Assembly (NCBI GenBank): GCA_944322255.1
Contig: CALUOK010000004.1
Location: forward strand, 1-64,000
DNA length: 64,000 nucleotides
Direction: 5' to 3'
Source: Candidatus Methanomethylophilaceae archaeon
GTDB taxonomy: Archaea > Thermoplasmatota > Thermoplasmata > Methanomassiliicoccales > Methanomethylophilaceae
Part shown: positions 24,235 to 35,100 of the stretch, piece after piece
How positions within the stretch are numbered: the stretch's first letter is position 1
Layout of the letters: the number at the start of each line of letters is the position of its first letter
Translations under genes and position numbers: made by a program
Notes under the pieces: model-generated
What the model saw: only the letters and a program-made list of their open reading frames with translations
Databases searched by the model: none
Told to the model about the DNA's origin: nothing

Positions 24235-25044
24235 TCAATGGCCATTAAGGGGCCCGCTTCGGTACGGCGTCCTGCCGTCGAAGGCCTCGGACACCGTCTC
24301 CAGCAGTACCTCCATGTTCTCCTCGGTGTTCGCCGCCAGCACCGGCGACGGCCCGTCGAACCTGACGTCCCCGTCTATGCCGCGGAAGATCCCGCCGGCG
24401 GCCTTCACGCAGGTGAGCGCCGCGGCGTGGTCCCACGGCGACAGCCTGATCTCGAAGTACAGGTCGATGGCGCCCTGGGCCAGCATCGAAAGCTCCACGG
24501 CGGCGGTGCCTATCCTCCTGATGTCGTTGATCCTGGGGTAGAGGGACTCGCTGACGTCGAAGACCCTGGGCGCCAGCTCCTTCCCGTAGCAGCACCAGGC
24601 GGTGCTGAGGATGCAGTCCTCCAGGGGCCTGTCGGAGACGTGCATCGGCGTGCCATCCATCCATGCCCCCCTCCCGACCTCGGCGGAGTACATCCTGCCG
24701 GTGAACGGGTTGTGGACCACGCCGATGTACGGCTCCCCGTCCTTGAACAGAGCCACGGATATCCCCACCTCGGGGATCCCCCTGGAGAAGTTCATGGTCC
24801 CGTCTATGGGGTCCACGATCCAGGTGTACCCCTCGTCGAGGATGGGGGACTCGTCGCCCTCCTCGCCGACGAACGCCGAACCCGGGACGAGCGAGGTGAG
24901 CCTCGATCTGAGGAACCTCTCGTTCTCTATGTCCGCCGAGGTCACTATGTTCTCCCTGGAGCCCTTGTCCGTCACGGAGAAAGAGTGCGCCGCGGCGACC
25001 CTGCGCCCCGATTCCGACACCACGTCGACTATCCTTCCAAGCAT
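24235..25044 (-). CDS. Inositol monophosphatase / archaeal fructose-1,6-bisphosphatase family
   Basis: Protein of 269 residues with all family motifs: GEEGDE (first metal site), WIVDPIDGTMNFSRG (metal and phosphate site) and SPWDHAAALTCVKAAGG (third metal ligand). Enzymes of this family in archaea hydrolyse inositol-1-phosphate and often fructose-1,6-bisphosphate, so a gluconeogenic role is possible. It is divergent from the PPK2 gene with a 54-base gap that must hold both promoters. Substrate choice cannot be read from sequence. Confidence 0.85.
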   Translation of the reverse strand: MLGRIVDVVSESGRRVAAAHSFSVTDKGSRENIVTSADIENERFLRSRLTSLVPGSAFVGEEGDESPILDEGYTWIVDPIDGTMNFSRGIPEVGISVALFKDGEPYIGVVHNPFTGRMYSAEVGRGAWMDGTPMHVSDRPLEDCILSTAWCCYGKELAPRVFDVSESLYPRINDIRRIGTAAVELSMLAQGAIDLYFEIRLSPWDHAAALTCVKAAGGIFRGIDGDVRFDGPSPVLAANTEENMEVLLETVSEAFDGRTPYRSGPLNGH

Positions 25045-25098
25045 CGTCCCTCGGAGCCGTCGATATTGATTTTACCTTTGCGGTCGATTCGCTGGCTC

Positions 25099-26493
25099 AT
25101 GGCGAATACGATCTCGGACGAGCTGGCCGAGGAGCTCACCCTCCTGCAGAGGCGCATCGTGGACGGGGGCCACCAGGTCCTTGTGGTCTTCGAGGGGCGC
25201 AGCGGGAGGGTCATGGGCCGTGTGATCAACGAGTTCATGAACCTGCTGGAGCCCCGCGGCATCACCTACACCCACTTCATCCCGGAGGCCATGACCAGCC
25301 CCAGGGACATGCTCAGGTACATAGCCAGGGAGCCGGCCAAGGGCAAGATATCCATCTACGACCGCTCCTGGTACTCCCGCATCGTGGCCCTGGCCAATGA
25401 GGACGGGGAGATGGACGTCGAGGAGATGCAGGGCATGGCCATGTCGCTGGAGCGCTACCTGGCCTACAACGGCGTGATCCTGGTCAAGGTGTTCCTGAAC
25501 ATCCCGGACGAGACCATGGACGACATCGCCCAGAGGATCGGCAAGAAGAGGATCAAGTGCAGCACCTTCCTGACCGACGACCACATCGACCCGAAGAAGT
25601 GGAGGGACAAGCTGGTGATGCCCATCATCGCCTCCACCAACAAGCCCTACTCTCCCTGGGACATCGTGGACGTCCAGGACCTGGACGTGTGCATGTCCAT
25701 GGTCGTGCACACGTTCATCGACAGGGTCACCCACCGCATCGAGCATCCCTACCACCCTCCGGAGAAGGCTGTGGAGCCGCTGTACCCCAACCCCCGCAAG
25801 GACGCCGACCTGACCCTGGAGGCCAAGAGCTACAAGTCCGAGCTGAAGGAGCTGTCGGAGGACGTGGCCAGGCTGCAGCTGAAGCTGGCCGAGTCCGGCA
25901 GGACCATGGTCCTGGTGTTCGAGGGCTGGGACGCCGCCGGGAAGGGCGGGAGCATCAAGAGGCTGGTCCGCGCCCTGAACCCAAGAGGATACTACGTGGT
26001 GCCCGTCGCAGCGCCGGTGGGGGACGAGAAGGTGCACACCTACCTGTGGAGGTTCGCCATCAACATGCCCAAGGCCGGGCACATAACCATATTCGACCGC
26101 TCCTGGTACGGCAGGATGATGGTGGAGCCCATCGAGGGCTTCTGCTCCCAGGAGGAGTACGGCAGGTCCGCCGGGGACATCCGCGTGTTCGAGAGGCTCA
26201 TCTCCGAGATGGGCGGCATCGTGATCAAGTTCTGGATGGAGGTCTCCCCGGAGGAGCAGCTGGCCAGGTTCAACGCCAGGAAGGCCAACCCCGCCAAGGC
26301 GTGGAAGATCACCGACGAGGACTGGCGCAACCGCGAGAAGTGGGACGTGTACGAGGAGTACGTGGACCGCATGATCGAGGCCACCAACACCCCCTACGCG
26401 CCGTGGGTGGTGGTGGAGTCGGAGGACAAGAAGTACGCCAGGCTCAAGGTCCTGAGGACAGTGAAGGAGACCCTGGAGAGGGAGCTGGACTGA
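25099..26493 (+). CDS. Two-domain polyphosphate kinase 2 family phosphotransferase
   Basis: Protein of 464 residues made of two tandem PPK2 domains. The C-terminal domain (from about residue 240) has an intact Walker A in VFEGWDAAGKGGSIKRL, the FDRSWYGRMMVEPIEG motif, and a lid with WKITDEDWRNREKW. In the N-terminal domain the phosphate loop is degenerate (VFEGRSGRVMG), although YDRSWYSR is kept. This is the layout of class II PPK2, polyphosphate:AMP phosphotransferases, where only the C-terminal domain is active. They make ADP from AMP and polyphosphate. The start at 25099 opens the first domain directly. A GC-rich hairpin follows the stop. Confidence 0.85.
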   Translation: MANTISDELAEELTLLQRRIVDGGHQVLVVFEGRSGRVMGRVINEFMNLLEPRGITYTHFIPEAMTSPRDMLRYIAREPAKGKISIYDRSWYSRIVALANEDGEMDVEEMQGMAMSLERYLAYNGVILVKVFLNIPDETMDDIAQRIGKKRIKCSTFLTDDHIDPKKWRDKLVMPIIASTNKPYSPWDIVDVQDLDVCMSMVVHTFIDRVTHRIEHPYHPPEKAVEPLYPNPRKDADLTLEAKSYKSELKELSEDVARLQLKLAESGRTMVLVFEGWDAAGKGGSIKRLVRALNPRGYYVVPVAAPVGDEKVHTYLWRFAINMPKAGHITIFDRSWYGRMMVEPIEGFCSQEEYGRSAGDIRVFERLISEMGGIVIKFWMEVSPEEQLARFNARKANPAKAWKITDEDWRNREKWDVYEEYVDRMIEATNTPYAPWVVVESEDKKYARLKVLRTVKETLERELD

Positions 26494-26501
26494 TCCGACG
26501 G

Positions 26502-26518
26502 CGGGGCGTCCCGCCCCG
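26502..26518 (+). terminator. Hairpin after the PPK2 gene
   Basis: CGGGGCG TCC CGCCCCG, followed by TCCCTTTT, 8 bases beyond the stop codon. Confidence 0.6.
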
Positions 26519-26556
26519 TCCCTTTTCGTCGATTGCCGATGACGGTGTTCGACAAT

Positions 26557-26565
26557 GTTTAAATA
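26557..26565 (+). promoter_or_regulatory. TATA box of the mevalonate cluster
   Basis: GTTTAAATA lies 24-32 bases before the ATG of the regulator gene at 26589, predicting a leaderless polycistronic message for the four-gene cluster. Confidence 0.55.
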
Positions 26566-26588
26566 GGCCGGCCAGGTTGTCCTGACCA

Positions 26589-27281
26589 ATGGTTGACGAG
26601 TTCAAGCAGAAGATCGCCGGCGAGATAGCCATCTCGCCCGATCCCGGCAAGACCATCAGGAAGTGGAGGGAGGAGTTCGGGCTCTCCCAGCACCAGCTGG
26701 CCGACGCCATGGGCGTCTCCCACTCCGTCGTCAGCGACTACGAGTCCGGGAGGCGCAAGTCCCCCGGGGTCAACGTGGTCAAGAAGATGGTCGACGCCTT
26801 CATAGAGCTCGACACGCAGAACGGCTCGCCCGTGATATCAAGGTACAATCCTGACTACAAGCTGGATTGCATCATAGCCATGGACGAGTTCCCCGGCGGG
26901 GTGGACGTGGAGGCATTCATATCCGCCATCTCCGGGAAGAACCTGAACCCCGACAGGGTTCTCTCGAAGTCCATCTTCGGCTACACGATAGTGGACTCCG
27001 TGAAGGCCATCCTCTCGCTGGGTTCGGATGATTATCTCAAGATCTACGGGTGGAACACCGAGAGGGCGCTCATATTCACGAACGTCCACTTCGGGCGCTC
27101 CCCCATGATCGCCGTCCGGGCCCATCCGCTCACGCCCGGGATGGTCGTGTACGTCCAGCCGGAGAAGACCGACCCGCTGGCCATCAAGCTGGCGAGGCTG
27201 GAGGGCATCCCGCTGGTCACCACCGACCTGGACGTGGACGGGATAGTGTCGAGGATGGACTCCCTCAAGGAGGGGATTTGA
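26589..27281 (+). CDS. Archaeal XRE-type HTH regulator of the mevalonate cluster
   Basis: Protein of 230 residues. Residues 20-70 form a Cro/C1-type helix-turn-helix ([21 protein letters not shown], then [13 protein letters not shown]). The C-terminal 130 residues are an alpha/beta domain typical of archaeal COG1709-type regulators, with no known ligand. The stop codon overlaps the HMG-CoA synthase start (TGATG), so it is the first gene of this operon. This conserved position suggests that it senses an isoprenoid-pathway signal. That role is inference from context. Confidence 0.75.
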   Translation: MVDEFKQKIAGEIAISPDPGKTIRKWREEFGLSQHQLADAMGVSHSVVSDYESGRRKSPGVNVVKKMVDAFIELDTQNGSPVISRYNPDYKLDCIIAMDEFPGGVDVEAFISAISGKNLNPDRVLSKSIFGYTIVDSVKAILSLGSDDYLKIYGWNTERALIFTNVHFGRSPMIAVRAHPLTPGMVVYVQPEKTDPLAIKLARLEGIPLVTTDLDVDGIVSRMDSLKEGI

Positions 27282-28333
27282 TGGATGTAGGAATCGTAAG
27301 TTACGGAGGATACGTCCCCAGGTACAGGATCAAACCCGAGGAGATCGGCAGGATCTGGGGAGTGGATGGGAAATCTATGGGCAAGGGGCTGATGATCTAT
27401 CAGAAGTCCGTCCCCTCGCCGGACGAGGACGTCGTCACTATCGCCACCGAGGCGGCCAGGTACATGATGGACAGGGTCCCCGACGTGGACCCGAAGGACA
27501 TCGGCGCCATCTACGTCGGATCGGAATCCCACCCCTATGCAGTCAAACCGACCGCGACCATCGTCGCGGAGGCCATCGAGGCCACACCCGCCATGACCGC
27601 CGCGGACATGGAGTTCGCGTGCAAGGCGGGAACCGCCGGCATCCAGGCCTGCATGGGCCTGGTCGGAGCGGGAATGGTGAAGTACGGCGTCGCCATCGGC
27701 GCCGACACCTCCCAGGGAGCCCCCGGGGACGCCCTGGAGTACTCCGCCTCCGCCGGAGGGGCCGCCTACCTGATCGGGTCCGAGAAGGTGATCGCCAAGA
27801 TCAACAAGACCCTCAGCTTCACCACCGACACGCCCGACTTCTGGAGGAGGGAGGGCCAGCCCTACCCCAAGCACGGAGGCAGGTTCACCGGTGAGCCGGC
27901 CTACTTCAAGCACATCACGTCCGCGGCCAAGATGATGTTCGAGGCCATGGGCACCACCGCCGCCGACTACAAGTACGCGGTGTTCCACCAGCCCAACGGC
28001 AAGTTCCCCACCAGGGTCGCCAAGCAGCTGGGATTCTCCGACGAGCAGATCCAGTACGGCCTGCTCACGCCGAACATCGGCAACACCTACAGCGGGGCCG
28101 TGCCCCTGGGTCTGGCCAACGTGCTGGACCACGCCGAGCCCGGCGACAGGATCTTCGTCACCTCGTACGGCTCGGGAGCCGGGAGCGACGCCTTCGACAT
28201 CACCGTCACCGACGAGATGGCCAACTACAGGAGGGACAACGCACCGACGCTGGAAAAGGTCATGGCCGACCCGATCTACGTCGACTACGGGATCTATGCC
28301 AAGTTCAAGGGCAAGATCCTCATGCCGGAGTGA
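27281..28333 (+). CDS. Hydroxymethylglutaryl-CoA synthase
   Basis: Protein of 350 residues of the archaeal HMG-CoA synthase type. The nucleophilic cysteine is C114 in [11 protein letters not shown]. Thiolase-fold features such as [12 protein letters not shown] (general base region), [18 protein letters not shown] and NIGNTYSGA are present. It condenses acetoacetyl-CoA with acetyl-CoA, the committed carbon-building step towards isoprenoid membrane lipids. It is followed directly by a thiolase and a DUF35 protein. In archaea these three form one complex in which acetoacetyl-CoA is channelled. The start is set by overlap with the regulator stop. Confidence 0.95.
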   Translation: MDVGIVSYGGYVPRYRIKPEEIGRIWGVDGKSMGKGLMIYQKSVPSPDEDVVTIATEAARYMMDRVPDVDPKDIGAIYVGSESHPYAVKPTATIVAEAIEATPAMTAADMEFACKAGTAGIQACMGLVGAGMVKYGVAIGADTSQGAPGDALEYSASAGGAAYLIGSEKVIAKINKTLSFTTDTPDFWRREGQPYPKHGGRFTGEPAYFKHITSAAKMMFEAMGTTAADYKYAVFHQPNGKFPTRVAKQLGFSDEQIQYGLLTPNIGNTYSGAVPLGLANVLDHAEPGDRIFVTSYGSGAGSDAFDITVTDEMANYRRDNAPTLEKVMADPIYVDYGIYAKFKGKILMPE

Positions 28334-28337
28334 TAAC

Positions 28338-29507
28338 ATGAGGGATGTAGCAATCATAGGAGCGGGAGTCACCAAGTTCGGTGAGCTCTGGGACAAGTCG
28401 TTCAGGGCCCTCGGTATCGAGGCCGGGATCAAGGCCATGTCGGACGCCAACCTGTCCGGCAACGAGATCGACGGGATCTTCATCGGCAACATGTCCGCCG
28501 GCCAGTTCATCAAGCAGAAGCACATCGACGCGCTGATCGCCGACTACACCGGCATGGCGACCAACCACATTCCCGCCACCAGGGTGGAGGCCGGGGGAGC
28601 GTCCGGAGGCGTCGCCTTCAGGCAGGCCGTCATGGCCGTTGCGTCCGGAATGCACGACGTGGTCATGGTCGGAGGCGCGGAGAAGATGACCGACATGGAC
28701 GACGTGTCCATCAACAGCGTCCTGGACGCCACCGCCGACGCGGAGTGGGAGGCCGGAATGGGAGTGACCTTCGCCGGTCTGCACGCCATGATCGCCAACC
28801 GCATGATCCACGACGGCATCGCCACCAGGGAGGAGATCGCCTCGTTCTCCGTGAACAGCCACTTCCACGGCGCGCTGAACCCCAACGCCCAGTTCAGGAA
28901 GGCCATCACGCTGGACACCGTCCTCAAGTCCGGACCCACCGCGACACCCCTGGGCATGTTCGACTGCGCCCCCATCTCCGACGGAGCGGCCGGCCTGGTG
29001 CTGTGCCCCCTGGAGGACGCGAAGAAGTACACCGACTCCTACGTGAAGGTGTCCGCGGTCGCCCAGGCCAGCGACACCCTGGCCCTGTTCCAGAGGCCGG
29101 ACATCACAACCTACCAGGCCACCGTGGAGGCGGCCAAGCGCGCCTACGAGCAGGCCGGGATCACCGCGCAGGACATCGACGTGGCGGAGGTGCACGACAC
29201 CTACACCGTCACAGGCATCATGGCCCTGCAGGACCTGGGCTTCTACAAGAGGGGCGAGGCCGGCAAGGCGGTGCTCAACGAGGAGTGCCACTTCGACTCC
29301 GGCAAGATCGCCATCAACACGTCCGGAGGCCTGAAGGCCCGCGGACACCCCATCGGAGCCACCGGAGTGGCCCAGATCGTGGAGATCGTGGAGCAGCTCA
29401 GGGGATCCGCCGACAAGAGGCAGGTAGAGAACGCCAAGTACGGACTGGCCCAGAACACCGGAGGAACCGGTTCCGCGGTCACCGTCAGCATCCTGGAGGC
29501 GATGTGA
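28338..29507 (+). CDS. Acetyl-CoA C-acetyltransferase (archaeal thiolase)
   Basis: Protein of 389 residues in the archaeal SCP2-type thiolase group. The nucleophile lies in the RVEAGGASGG region, where the usual cysteine position reads A-G-G-A-S. Histidine and other catalytic elements are in EVHDTYTV and the closing GGLKARGHPIGATG. It makes acetoacetyl-CoA from two acetyl-CoA for HMG-CoA synthase. The gene starts 4 bases after HMGS and overlaps the DUF35 gene by one base. The cysteine in this alignment is uncertain by eye and should be checked against a structure. Confidence 0.9.
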   Translation: MRDVAIIGAGVTKFGELWDKSFRALGIEAGIKAMSDANLSGNEIDGIFIGNMSAGQFIKQKHIDALIADYTGMATNHIPATRVEAGGASGGVAFRQAVMAVASGMHDVVMVGGAEKMTDMDDVSINSVLDATADAEWEAGMGVTFAGLHAMIANRMIHDGIATREEIASFSVNSHFHGALNPNAQFRKAITLDTVLKSGPTATPLGMFDCAPISDGAAGLVLCPLEDAKKYTDSYVKVSAVAQASDTLALFQRPDITTYQATVEAAKRAYEQAGITAQDIDVAEVHDTYTVTGIMALQDLGFYKRGEAGKAVLNEECHFDSGKIAINTSGGLKARGHPIGATGVAQIVEIVEQLRGSADKRQVENAKYGLAQNTGGTGSAVTVSILEAM

Positions 29508-29911
29508 TGTCATCTGTTGCAAGGGAGTGGAGGGAGGTCCCCGGAAGGTACAACCTCAAGGGGACGAAGTGCGCCAACTGCGGGACGATCTACTTCCCCA
29601 GACGCGACTTTTGCCCTAAGTGCCGCCGCGCCGGAATCGGGAAGATCGAGGAGTACGACATCTGCAGGACCGGGGAGGTCTACACCTACTCGATCGTGTA
29701 CGACGCACCCGCCATGTGCGACATGATCAAGCCCTACGCGGTCGTCATGGTGAGGACCGACGACGGCGTCATGATCGCCGGCCAGCTGGTGGATGTGGAC
29801 CTGGAGAAGGTCGCCATCGGCATGAGGGTCAGGGCGGTCATGCGCAAGCTGTCCACCGACGGCGAGTCCGGCATCATCCGCTACGGGTACAAGTTCGTCC
29901 CCGCCGAGTGA
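29507..29911 (+). CDS. DUF35 OB-fold/zinc-ribbon protein of the thiolase-HMGS complex
   Basis: Protein of 134 residues with an N-terminal rubredoxin-like zinc ribbon (CANCGTIYFPRRDFCPKC) and a C-terminal OB fold (VYTYSIVYDAP, MIAGQLVDVD). In archaea this small protein bridges thiolase and HMG-CoA synthase and holds the shared CoA-binding site. The ATG overlaps the thiolase stop (TGATG), showing tight coupling. All four zinc cysteines are present. Confidence 0.92.
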   Translation: MSSVAREWREVPGRYNLKGTKCANCGTIYFPRRDFCPKCRRAGIGKIEEYDICRTGEVYTYSIVYDAPAMCDMIKPYAVVMVRTDDGVMIAGQLVDVDLEKVAIGMRVRAVMRKLSTDGESGIIRYGYKFVPAE

Positions 29912-29926
29912 TCGTGAAACTTCAAA

Positions 29927-29947
29927 CCCCGGGGTCCTCCCCCGGGG
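29927..29947 (+). terminator. Terminator of the mevalonate cluster
   Basis: CCCCGGGG TCCTC CCCCGGGG is a perfect 8-bp stem 15 bases after the DUF35 stop. Confidence 0.6.
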
Positions 29948-30039
29948 CAACACCCTTATCCCGACGTTCAACCGGGGTTCACATCCCGTTCCGCCGAGCG
30001 ATTTTTTAAGCAGTGCCGGCGGGATTCACCGGCGATAGA

Positions 30040-32064
30040 ATGAACCCCTCAAACGTCAAGCTGATCGCGGTGGCGTTCGTCGCGGTGCTCCTCTGCGCCG
30101 GCGCCTCCTACGCGATGTACGACAACGATGAGGCCGGGGGATCCCCGTGGTCCCTGTCCAACGTCGTCGGCATGATGCCGGACGAGAGGCCCGACGCCGT
30201 CGACGACTTCTTCGTGAACGTGAACTTCGACGACTCCGCGCTCCAGCCCGGATACATGTACAGCGACACGCTGAACGACCTCAACACCCAGGTGCAGTAC
30301 CAGCTGCTGGCCTTATCCACATCGACCGAGCCCACGGGGCACGCCCACGAGATCCTGCTCGCTGCAGTCGCTTCCTACGCGGACTCCGCGTCCCGCGACG
30401 CCTTCGGCATGTCGGAGCTGGAGCCCCACGTCTCCGACCTCATGGCCGCTGAGAGCCTGGAGGACCTCACGGCCTTCCTCACTGGCAGCGGCTACACCGT
30501 CGCCGAGCCGCTGATGAAGATCACCATGGACCTCGGCATCCACGACACCAGCCATTGGGCGACCTACATCTACCCAACGACCCTGACGCTCCAGGACCCC
30601 GCCGCGTACTCGTCGGCGACCGCGGACCAGACCATCGCAGTGTACGACGCGATGTACTCGGAGCTGCTCGTCCTCATGGGGTACACCCCCGAGCAGGCCG
30701 CGGAGATGAACGCCGCCGCGGACGCCATCGAGAGGACCCTCGCCTCCGCCTGCCTCCCCGCGTCCGCGAAGAACGACATCGTCGGCTACTTCGAGCACAT
30801 GGACAACCCGGTGACGGCCGAGGAGCTCTCCGCCACATACACCAACTTCCCGGCCGCGGACATCCTGGGCGCGCAGGGGTACTCCGACGACGAGTACGTC
30901 CTGTGCGAACCCGACTGGATGGCGGCCCTGGACGCTCTGTACACCGAGGAGAACTTCGAGGGACTCAGGACCCTCCTCCTGCGCAACACAGTCTACATCG
31001 CCTCCCAGTTCATGGGCGACGGCTTCCAGGACGTCTACCTCAAGTACAGCGGCCTCACCGAGCAGACCGCACTCACCGTTTTCGCCGTGGGCGGCGCGAC
31101 CAGCGTGTACAACGGCGTGCTCAACCAGGTGTACCTCGACGCCTACGCCCCGGATCCCGGGGTCGTCCAGCAGCTCGAGGGGCTGTTCCAGACCCTGAAG
31201 GACACCATGGCCCAGCGTCTCATGGAGAACCAGTGGATCGGCGAGGAGACCCGCGCCTACGCGCTGGAGAAGCTCGAGGCCATGACCATCGTCATCGGAG
31301 GGCCCGACTCCCCCGACTACTCGGCATTCGAGCTTCCGTCCACGACCGGCGAGGCTGGCCCCCTGGCGGACTACATCTCCATGGACATGTTCAACAAGGC
31401 CGCCGAGTCCGCCAAGGTGGACGCGCAGCGCACGGGGGCGTACACGTCCGGCAACATGTCGTACAAGGTCGACGCCTCCAACCACATCAACGCCAACACC
31501 GTGTTCGTCTCCGCCGCCTTCCTCCAGGGAGGGTTCATGGTCGGTTTCGACGAATCCGAGGAGGCCAAGCTGGCCGGCGTCGGGTTCGTCCTCGGCCACG
31601 AGATAACCCACGCGTTCGACCCCAACGGCAGCCGCTTCGACGAGACGGGAGCCTTCGAGGAGTGGTGGACCGCGGATGATCGCGAGCGGTTCGAGACGCT
31701 CTCGGGCGCGTACGCTGACTACTTCGACATGTTCCCGCTGCTCCCGGAGGGGACGTACACCGACGGCGACATGGTCTGCGGGGAGGCCGTGGCGGACCTC
31801 GGCGGCATGGCGATCGTCCTGGACATCGCCGAGGGCATCGAGGGGTTCGACTACGCCGGGTTCTTCGAGAAGTTCGCCGCCTACTTCCACGAGACGCTGA
31901 CCCCGGAATACGCCGAGATCGTCGGGGCCGCGGACGTCCATCCCAGGTACTGCTACCGCGTGAACGCGACCGTCCAGCAGTTCCAGGTCTTCCACGACAC
32001 CTTCGGCGTGGAGGAGGGGGACGGGATGTGGCTGTCCCCGGAGGACAGGTTCCAGATCTGGTAA
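30040..32064 (+). CDS. Secreted M13 (neprilysin-like) zinc metallopeptidase
   Basis: Protein of 674 residues. A signal peptide or membrane anchor is visible in residues 6-26 (VKLIAVAFVAVLLCAGASYAMY). The zinc site is complete: H520-E521-I-T-H524 within GHEITHAFDPNGSRFDE, and E582 in GEAVADLGG with D586 as in the family. The large helical N-terminal part caps the active site. M13 enzymes cleave peptides outside the cell. They are common in bacteria and rarer in archaea, so import is plausible. A T-rich TATA-like stretch lies at about 30001-30008. The gene stands alone, with hairpins on both sides. Confidence 0.88.
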   Translation: MNPSNVKLIAVAFVAVLLCAGASYAMYDNDEAGGSPWSLSNVVGMMPDERPDAVDDFFVNVNFDDSALQPGYMYSDTLNDLNTQVQYQLLALSTSTEPTGHAHEILLAAVASYADSASRDAFGMSELEPHVSDLMAAESLEDLTAFLTGSGYTVAEPLMKITMDLGIHDTSHWATYIYPTTLTLQDPAAYSSATADQTIAVYDAMYSELLVLMGYTPEQAAEMNAAADAIERTLASACLPASAKNDIVGYFEHMDNPVTAEELSATYTNFPAADILGAQGYSDDEYVLCEPDWMAALDALYTEENFEGLRTLLLRNTVYIASQFMGDGFQDVYLKYSGLTEQTALTVFAVGGATSVYNGVLNQVYLDAYAPDPGVVQQLEGLFQTLKDTMAQRLMENQWIGEETRAYALEKLEAMTIVIGGPDSPDYSAFELPSTTGEAGPLADYISMDMFNKAAESAKVDAQRTGAYTSGNMSYKVDASNHINANTVFVSAAFLQGGFMVGFDESEEAKLAGVGFVLGHEITHAFDPNGSRFDETGAFEEWWTADDRERFETLSGAYADYFDMFPLLPEGTYTDGDMVCGEAVADLGGMAIVLDIAEGIEGFDYAGFFEKFAAYFHETLTPEYAEIVGAADVHPRYCYRVNATVQQFQVFHDTFGVEEGDGMWLSPEDRFQIW

Positions 32065-32076
32065 ACAAGACCCCGT

Positions 32077-32096
32077 CCCCGGGACGATGCCCGGGG
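32077..32096 (+). terminator. Hairpin after the M13 peptidase gene
   Basis: CCCCGGG, 6 loop bases, CCCGGGG, 13 bases after the stop codon. Confidence 0.5.
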
Positions 32097-32184
32097 GCGG
32101 TAAACCAGTTAAAACTCTCCGCGCCGGGTTGTGCGCGGAGGGGAAAGGAGCTAATGGAGCAAGACAGACAAGGAGATGGCAACG

Positions 32185-35100
32185 TCAGTCCACGGACACC
32201 TCCACATGGCTCCCGTCCTTCTCACGGGTCACCGATATCTTCCTGTCGATCCTCTCCCTGAGCAGGTCCACGTGGGAGATCACGCCCACCATCACGTTCC
32301 CGGCGGTAAGGTTGTCCAGCACGTCCAGCGCCTGGTTAAGCGACTCGGAGTCCAGGGACCCGAATCCCTCGTCGATGAACAGGGCGTCCACCCTGCTGCC
32401 TCCGGCCATCATCTGTATGGAGTCGGACAGTCCCAGCGCCAGGGACAGGGCGGCCTTGAAGGACTCCCCTCCCGAGAGCGACTGGACGCTCCTGACCTTG
32501 CCGGTGAAGTTGTCCAGCACGTCGATGTCCAGGGCGGTCTGCGACCTCTTGCCGTCGTCGTCCGCCTTCCTGAGCAGCTCGAACCTGCCGCCGGACATGT
32601 CGGCCAGCCTGCGGTTGGCGCACTCCAGCACCCTGTCGAAGTACCTGGCCTGGACGAACTGCTCGAACTGGACCTTCCTGGACCCGGCCAGGCGGCCGTT
32701 GGCCACGTCGGCCATCGTCGTCAGGGCGTCCAGCTCGCGGCCCTTGCCCTCCAGCTCCTGCCACCTGCCCTTCAGGTGCTCCCAGATGCCGGAGTTGTTC
32801 CTGAGCCGCTCCGAAGCGGAGGCCAGCTCGCCGTCGACCTTCTCCCTGGCCGCGACGCACTCGTCGACGGCCCTCTGGAACGCCTCCATGTCCGGCACCT
32901 CGCGGCCGGCCAGCTCTTGGTTCAGCTCGGCGGACCTGCTGCGGCAGTACTCGTCCTCGGACCTGTACCGCTCTATCTCGGTGTTCAGGGCCTCGACGTC
33001 GATCCCGGCGAGCCTGTGGAAGCCGTCCATGTCCATGCCCATCTCGGCGAGGAGGGACTTCAGCCTCTTCCCGGCCTCGTCCATGCTGGGGACCAGTTCG
33101 GCAAGCTCATTCTCTACTGCCTCCCTGCGGCTGGTCTGCACGGCAAGCTCGGTCTCGGCGTCCAGCCTCCTCCTGCGGACGTCCTCCACAGTCGACACTG
33201 CCCCGGCGATCCTGGCCTCGTTGTCGGCCCTGGCCCTCAGGGCCTCCTCCTCCGAGGGGTACTGGAGGCCCTCCGTAACGGTGGCCAGCTCGGCCTCCGC
33301 GGCCGACAGGGCCTGCCTGGCCTCGTAGAGGCGCCCGGTGTTCTCCTCCACGGACCTGGACATGTAGTCGCGCCTCTCGGTCAGCATCTCGGACCTCCTC
33401 CTGAGGTCGTCCAGACCCCTGATGAGGGCCTCCCTGTTCCTGACGGACTCTCCAAGCTCGGCGACCTGGTCGGACAGCGACGATATGGCGGAGTCCAGGG
33501 CGTCCATGCACCCAGCGGCGTCGCCCTCGCATCCGGAGACCTCCCTCAGCCTGGCCAGGGACGCCTCGTACTCCGCGCGGCGGGCGGCAAGCTCCTCTGC
33601 GGCCTTGGACCTGGCCTGCTCCTCCTTCTCCCTCCTCTTCCTGAGCCTGTTGATGGACTCCCTGTCCGGGACGTCGTCCGGCACCGTTGCCGGGGAGGGG
33701 TGGTGGACGGACCCGCACACCGGGCAGGGCACGCCGTCCTCGAGCCCGGCGGCCAGCAGGCCGGCCTGGGACCTGAGGAACAGGGACTCGGCGGCCTCCA
33801 GTTGCTCGGAGAGCGTCCTGACCTGCCCGTCATGGAGCAGGAACGAGTTCTCCAGCAGCCTGACCTTGCCCTCGAACTCCAGGCACATCGCCCCCTTGTC
33901 GCGCTCCATGCGCAGTCTGGAGGACTCCGCGCGGAGACCGTCCAGCCTCGCGGATTCCGCAGCCAGGGCGGATTCGGCGCCGACGGCCGACTCCAGCCTC
34001 TGCGCCACGGTCGCCAGCTCCGCTGTGGTCTCCTCCAGGCTCCTGGAGGAGCTGTCCATGGAGAGCCGGGCCTGCTCGGCCCCGCTCCTCAGCGAAGCCA
34101 CCCTGGCGGACAGCTCCCTGCCCCTGGCGTACCTGGGCATCATGTTGTCTATGCGGGAGTTGGCGAATCTCAGCGACTCCGCCAGGGCCTCCGCCTCCCT
34201 GACCTCGTCCGCGCGTGAGTCCAGTTCCGCCAGCGTCCCCTCCAGCTCCGAGATCCTGCCCTCCGAGCTCTCGAGGTCGGACTCCACCGACCTCATCCTG
34301 GAGTTCACGGTCCTCATCTCGCTCTCGGCCGCGGCTATTGGCGCGGAGCGGGCGATCATGTCGCGGGTGGAGACCATCCCGTCGACCTCCTCCTTCCTGG
34401 CCAGGAGAGCCTCCGCCCTCTCGGTCACGGACCTCAGCTCCTCGAACTTCGCGTGGATCCCGGCGGCCTCCGCCCTCCTCTCCACGGCCTCCATGTAGGC
34501 CCTGTCGGCGTCGGCCTTCCTCACCGAGAGCAGGTCCACGGCGGACCTGTCCCGCTCCACGGTGAGCTCGATGATCCTGGACTGCTCCTCGCGGGGCAGG
34601 TCGGAGAGGTTCTCAGCCAGGTCGGTGACGACCTGCGAGACCTTCTCGTCGGCGTCCGCCCTCATGTGGTCGAAGCTCCTCTCCTTCTCGTTGCTCATGG
34701 TCCCCAGGACCTCCTGGAGCTCCCGGTACTCGTCGGTTCCGAACAGGTTCCTCAGGATGGAGGTCCTGTCCTTGCTGCTGGTGTCCAGGAGCTTGATGAA
34801 CTCCCCCTGTGCCAGCATGACGATCTGGCACCACTGCTTGGAGTCCATGCCGAGGATCTCCCCGACCTTCCTGTCCACCTCCCTGACGTTCCTGGCCACG
34901 ATCTGGCCGTTGGTGTACAGCTCCGCGGAGGGCTGGCCGCGCCTGGGCGAGCCGTCGCGCCCGGTCCTGATGTAGGGCGGCTCGCGCACCACCCTGTACT
35001 CCGTGCCCAGGTGCTCGAAGGTGAGCTCCACCCTGGGTCTGGCGGACGTGAGGTCGCTCTGGAGGGTGTCGGCCTCCCTGCGGCTGCCGCTGGTCTTCCC

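Noticed and set aside
24238-25098. N-terminal extension of the PPK2 protein by 287 residues
   Set aside because: The extension is antisense to the inositol phosphatase-family gene and has proline/glycine/valine-rich shadow composition; the PPK2 domain starts right at 25099.
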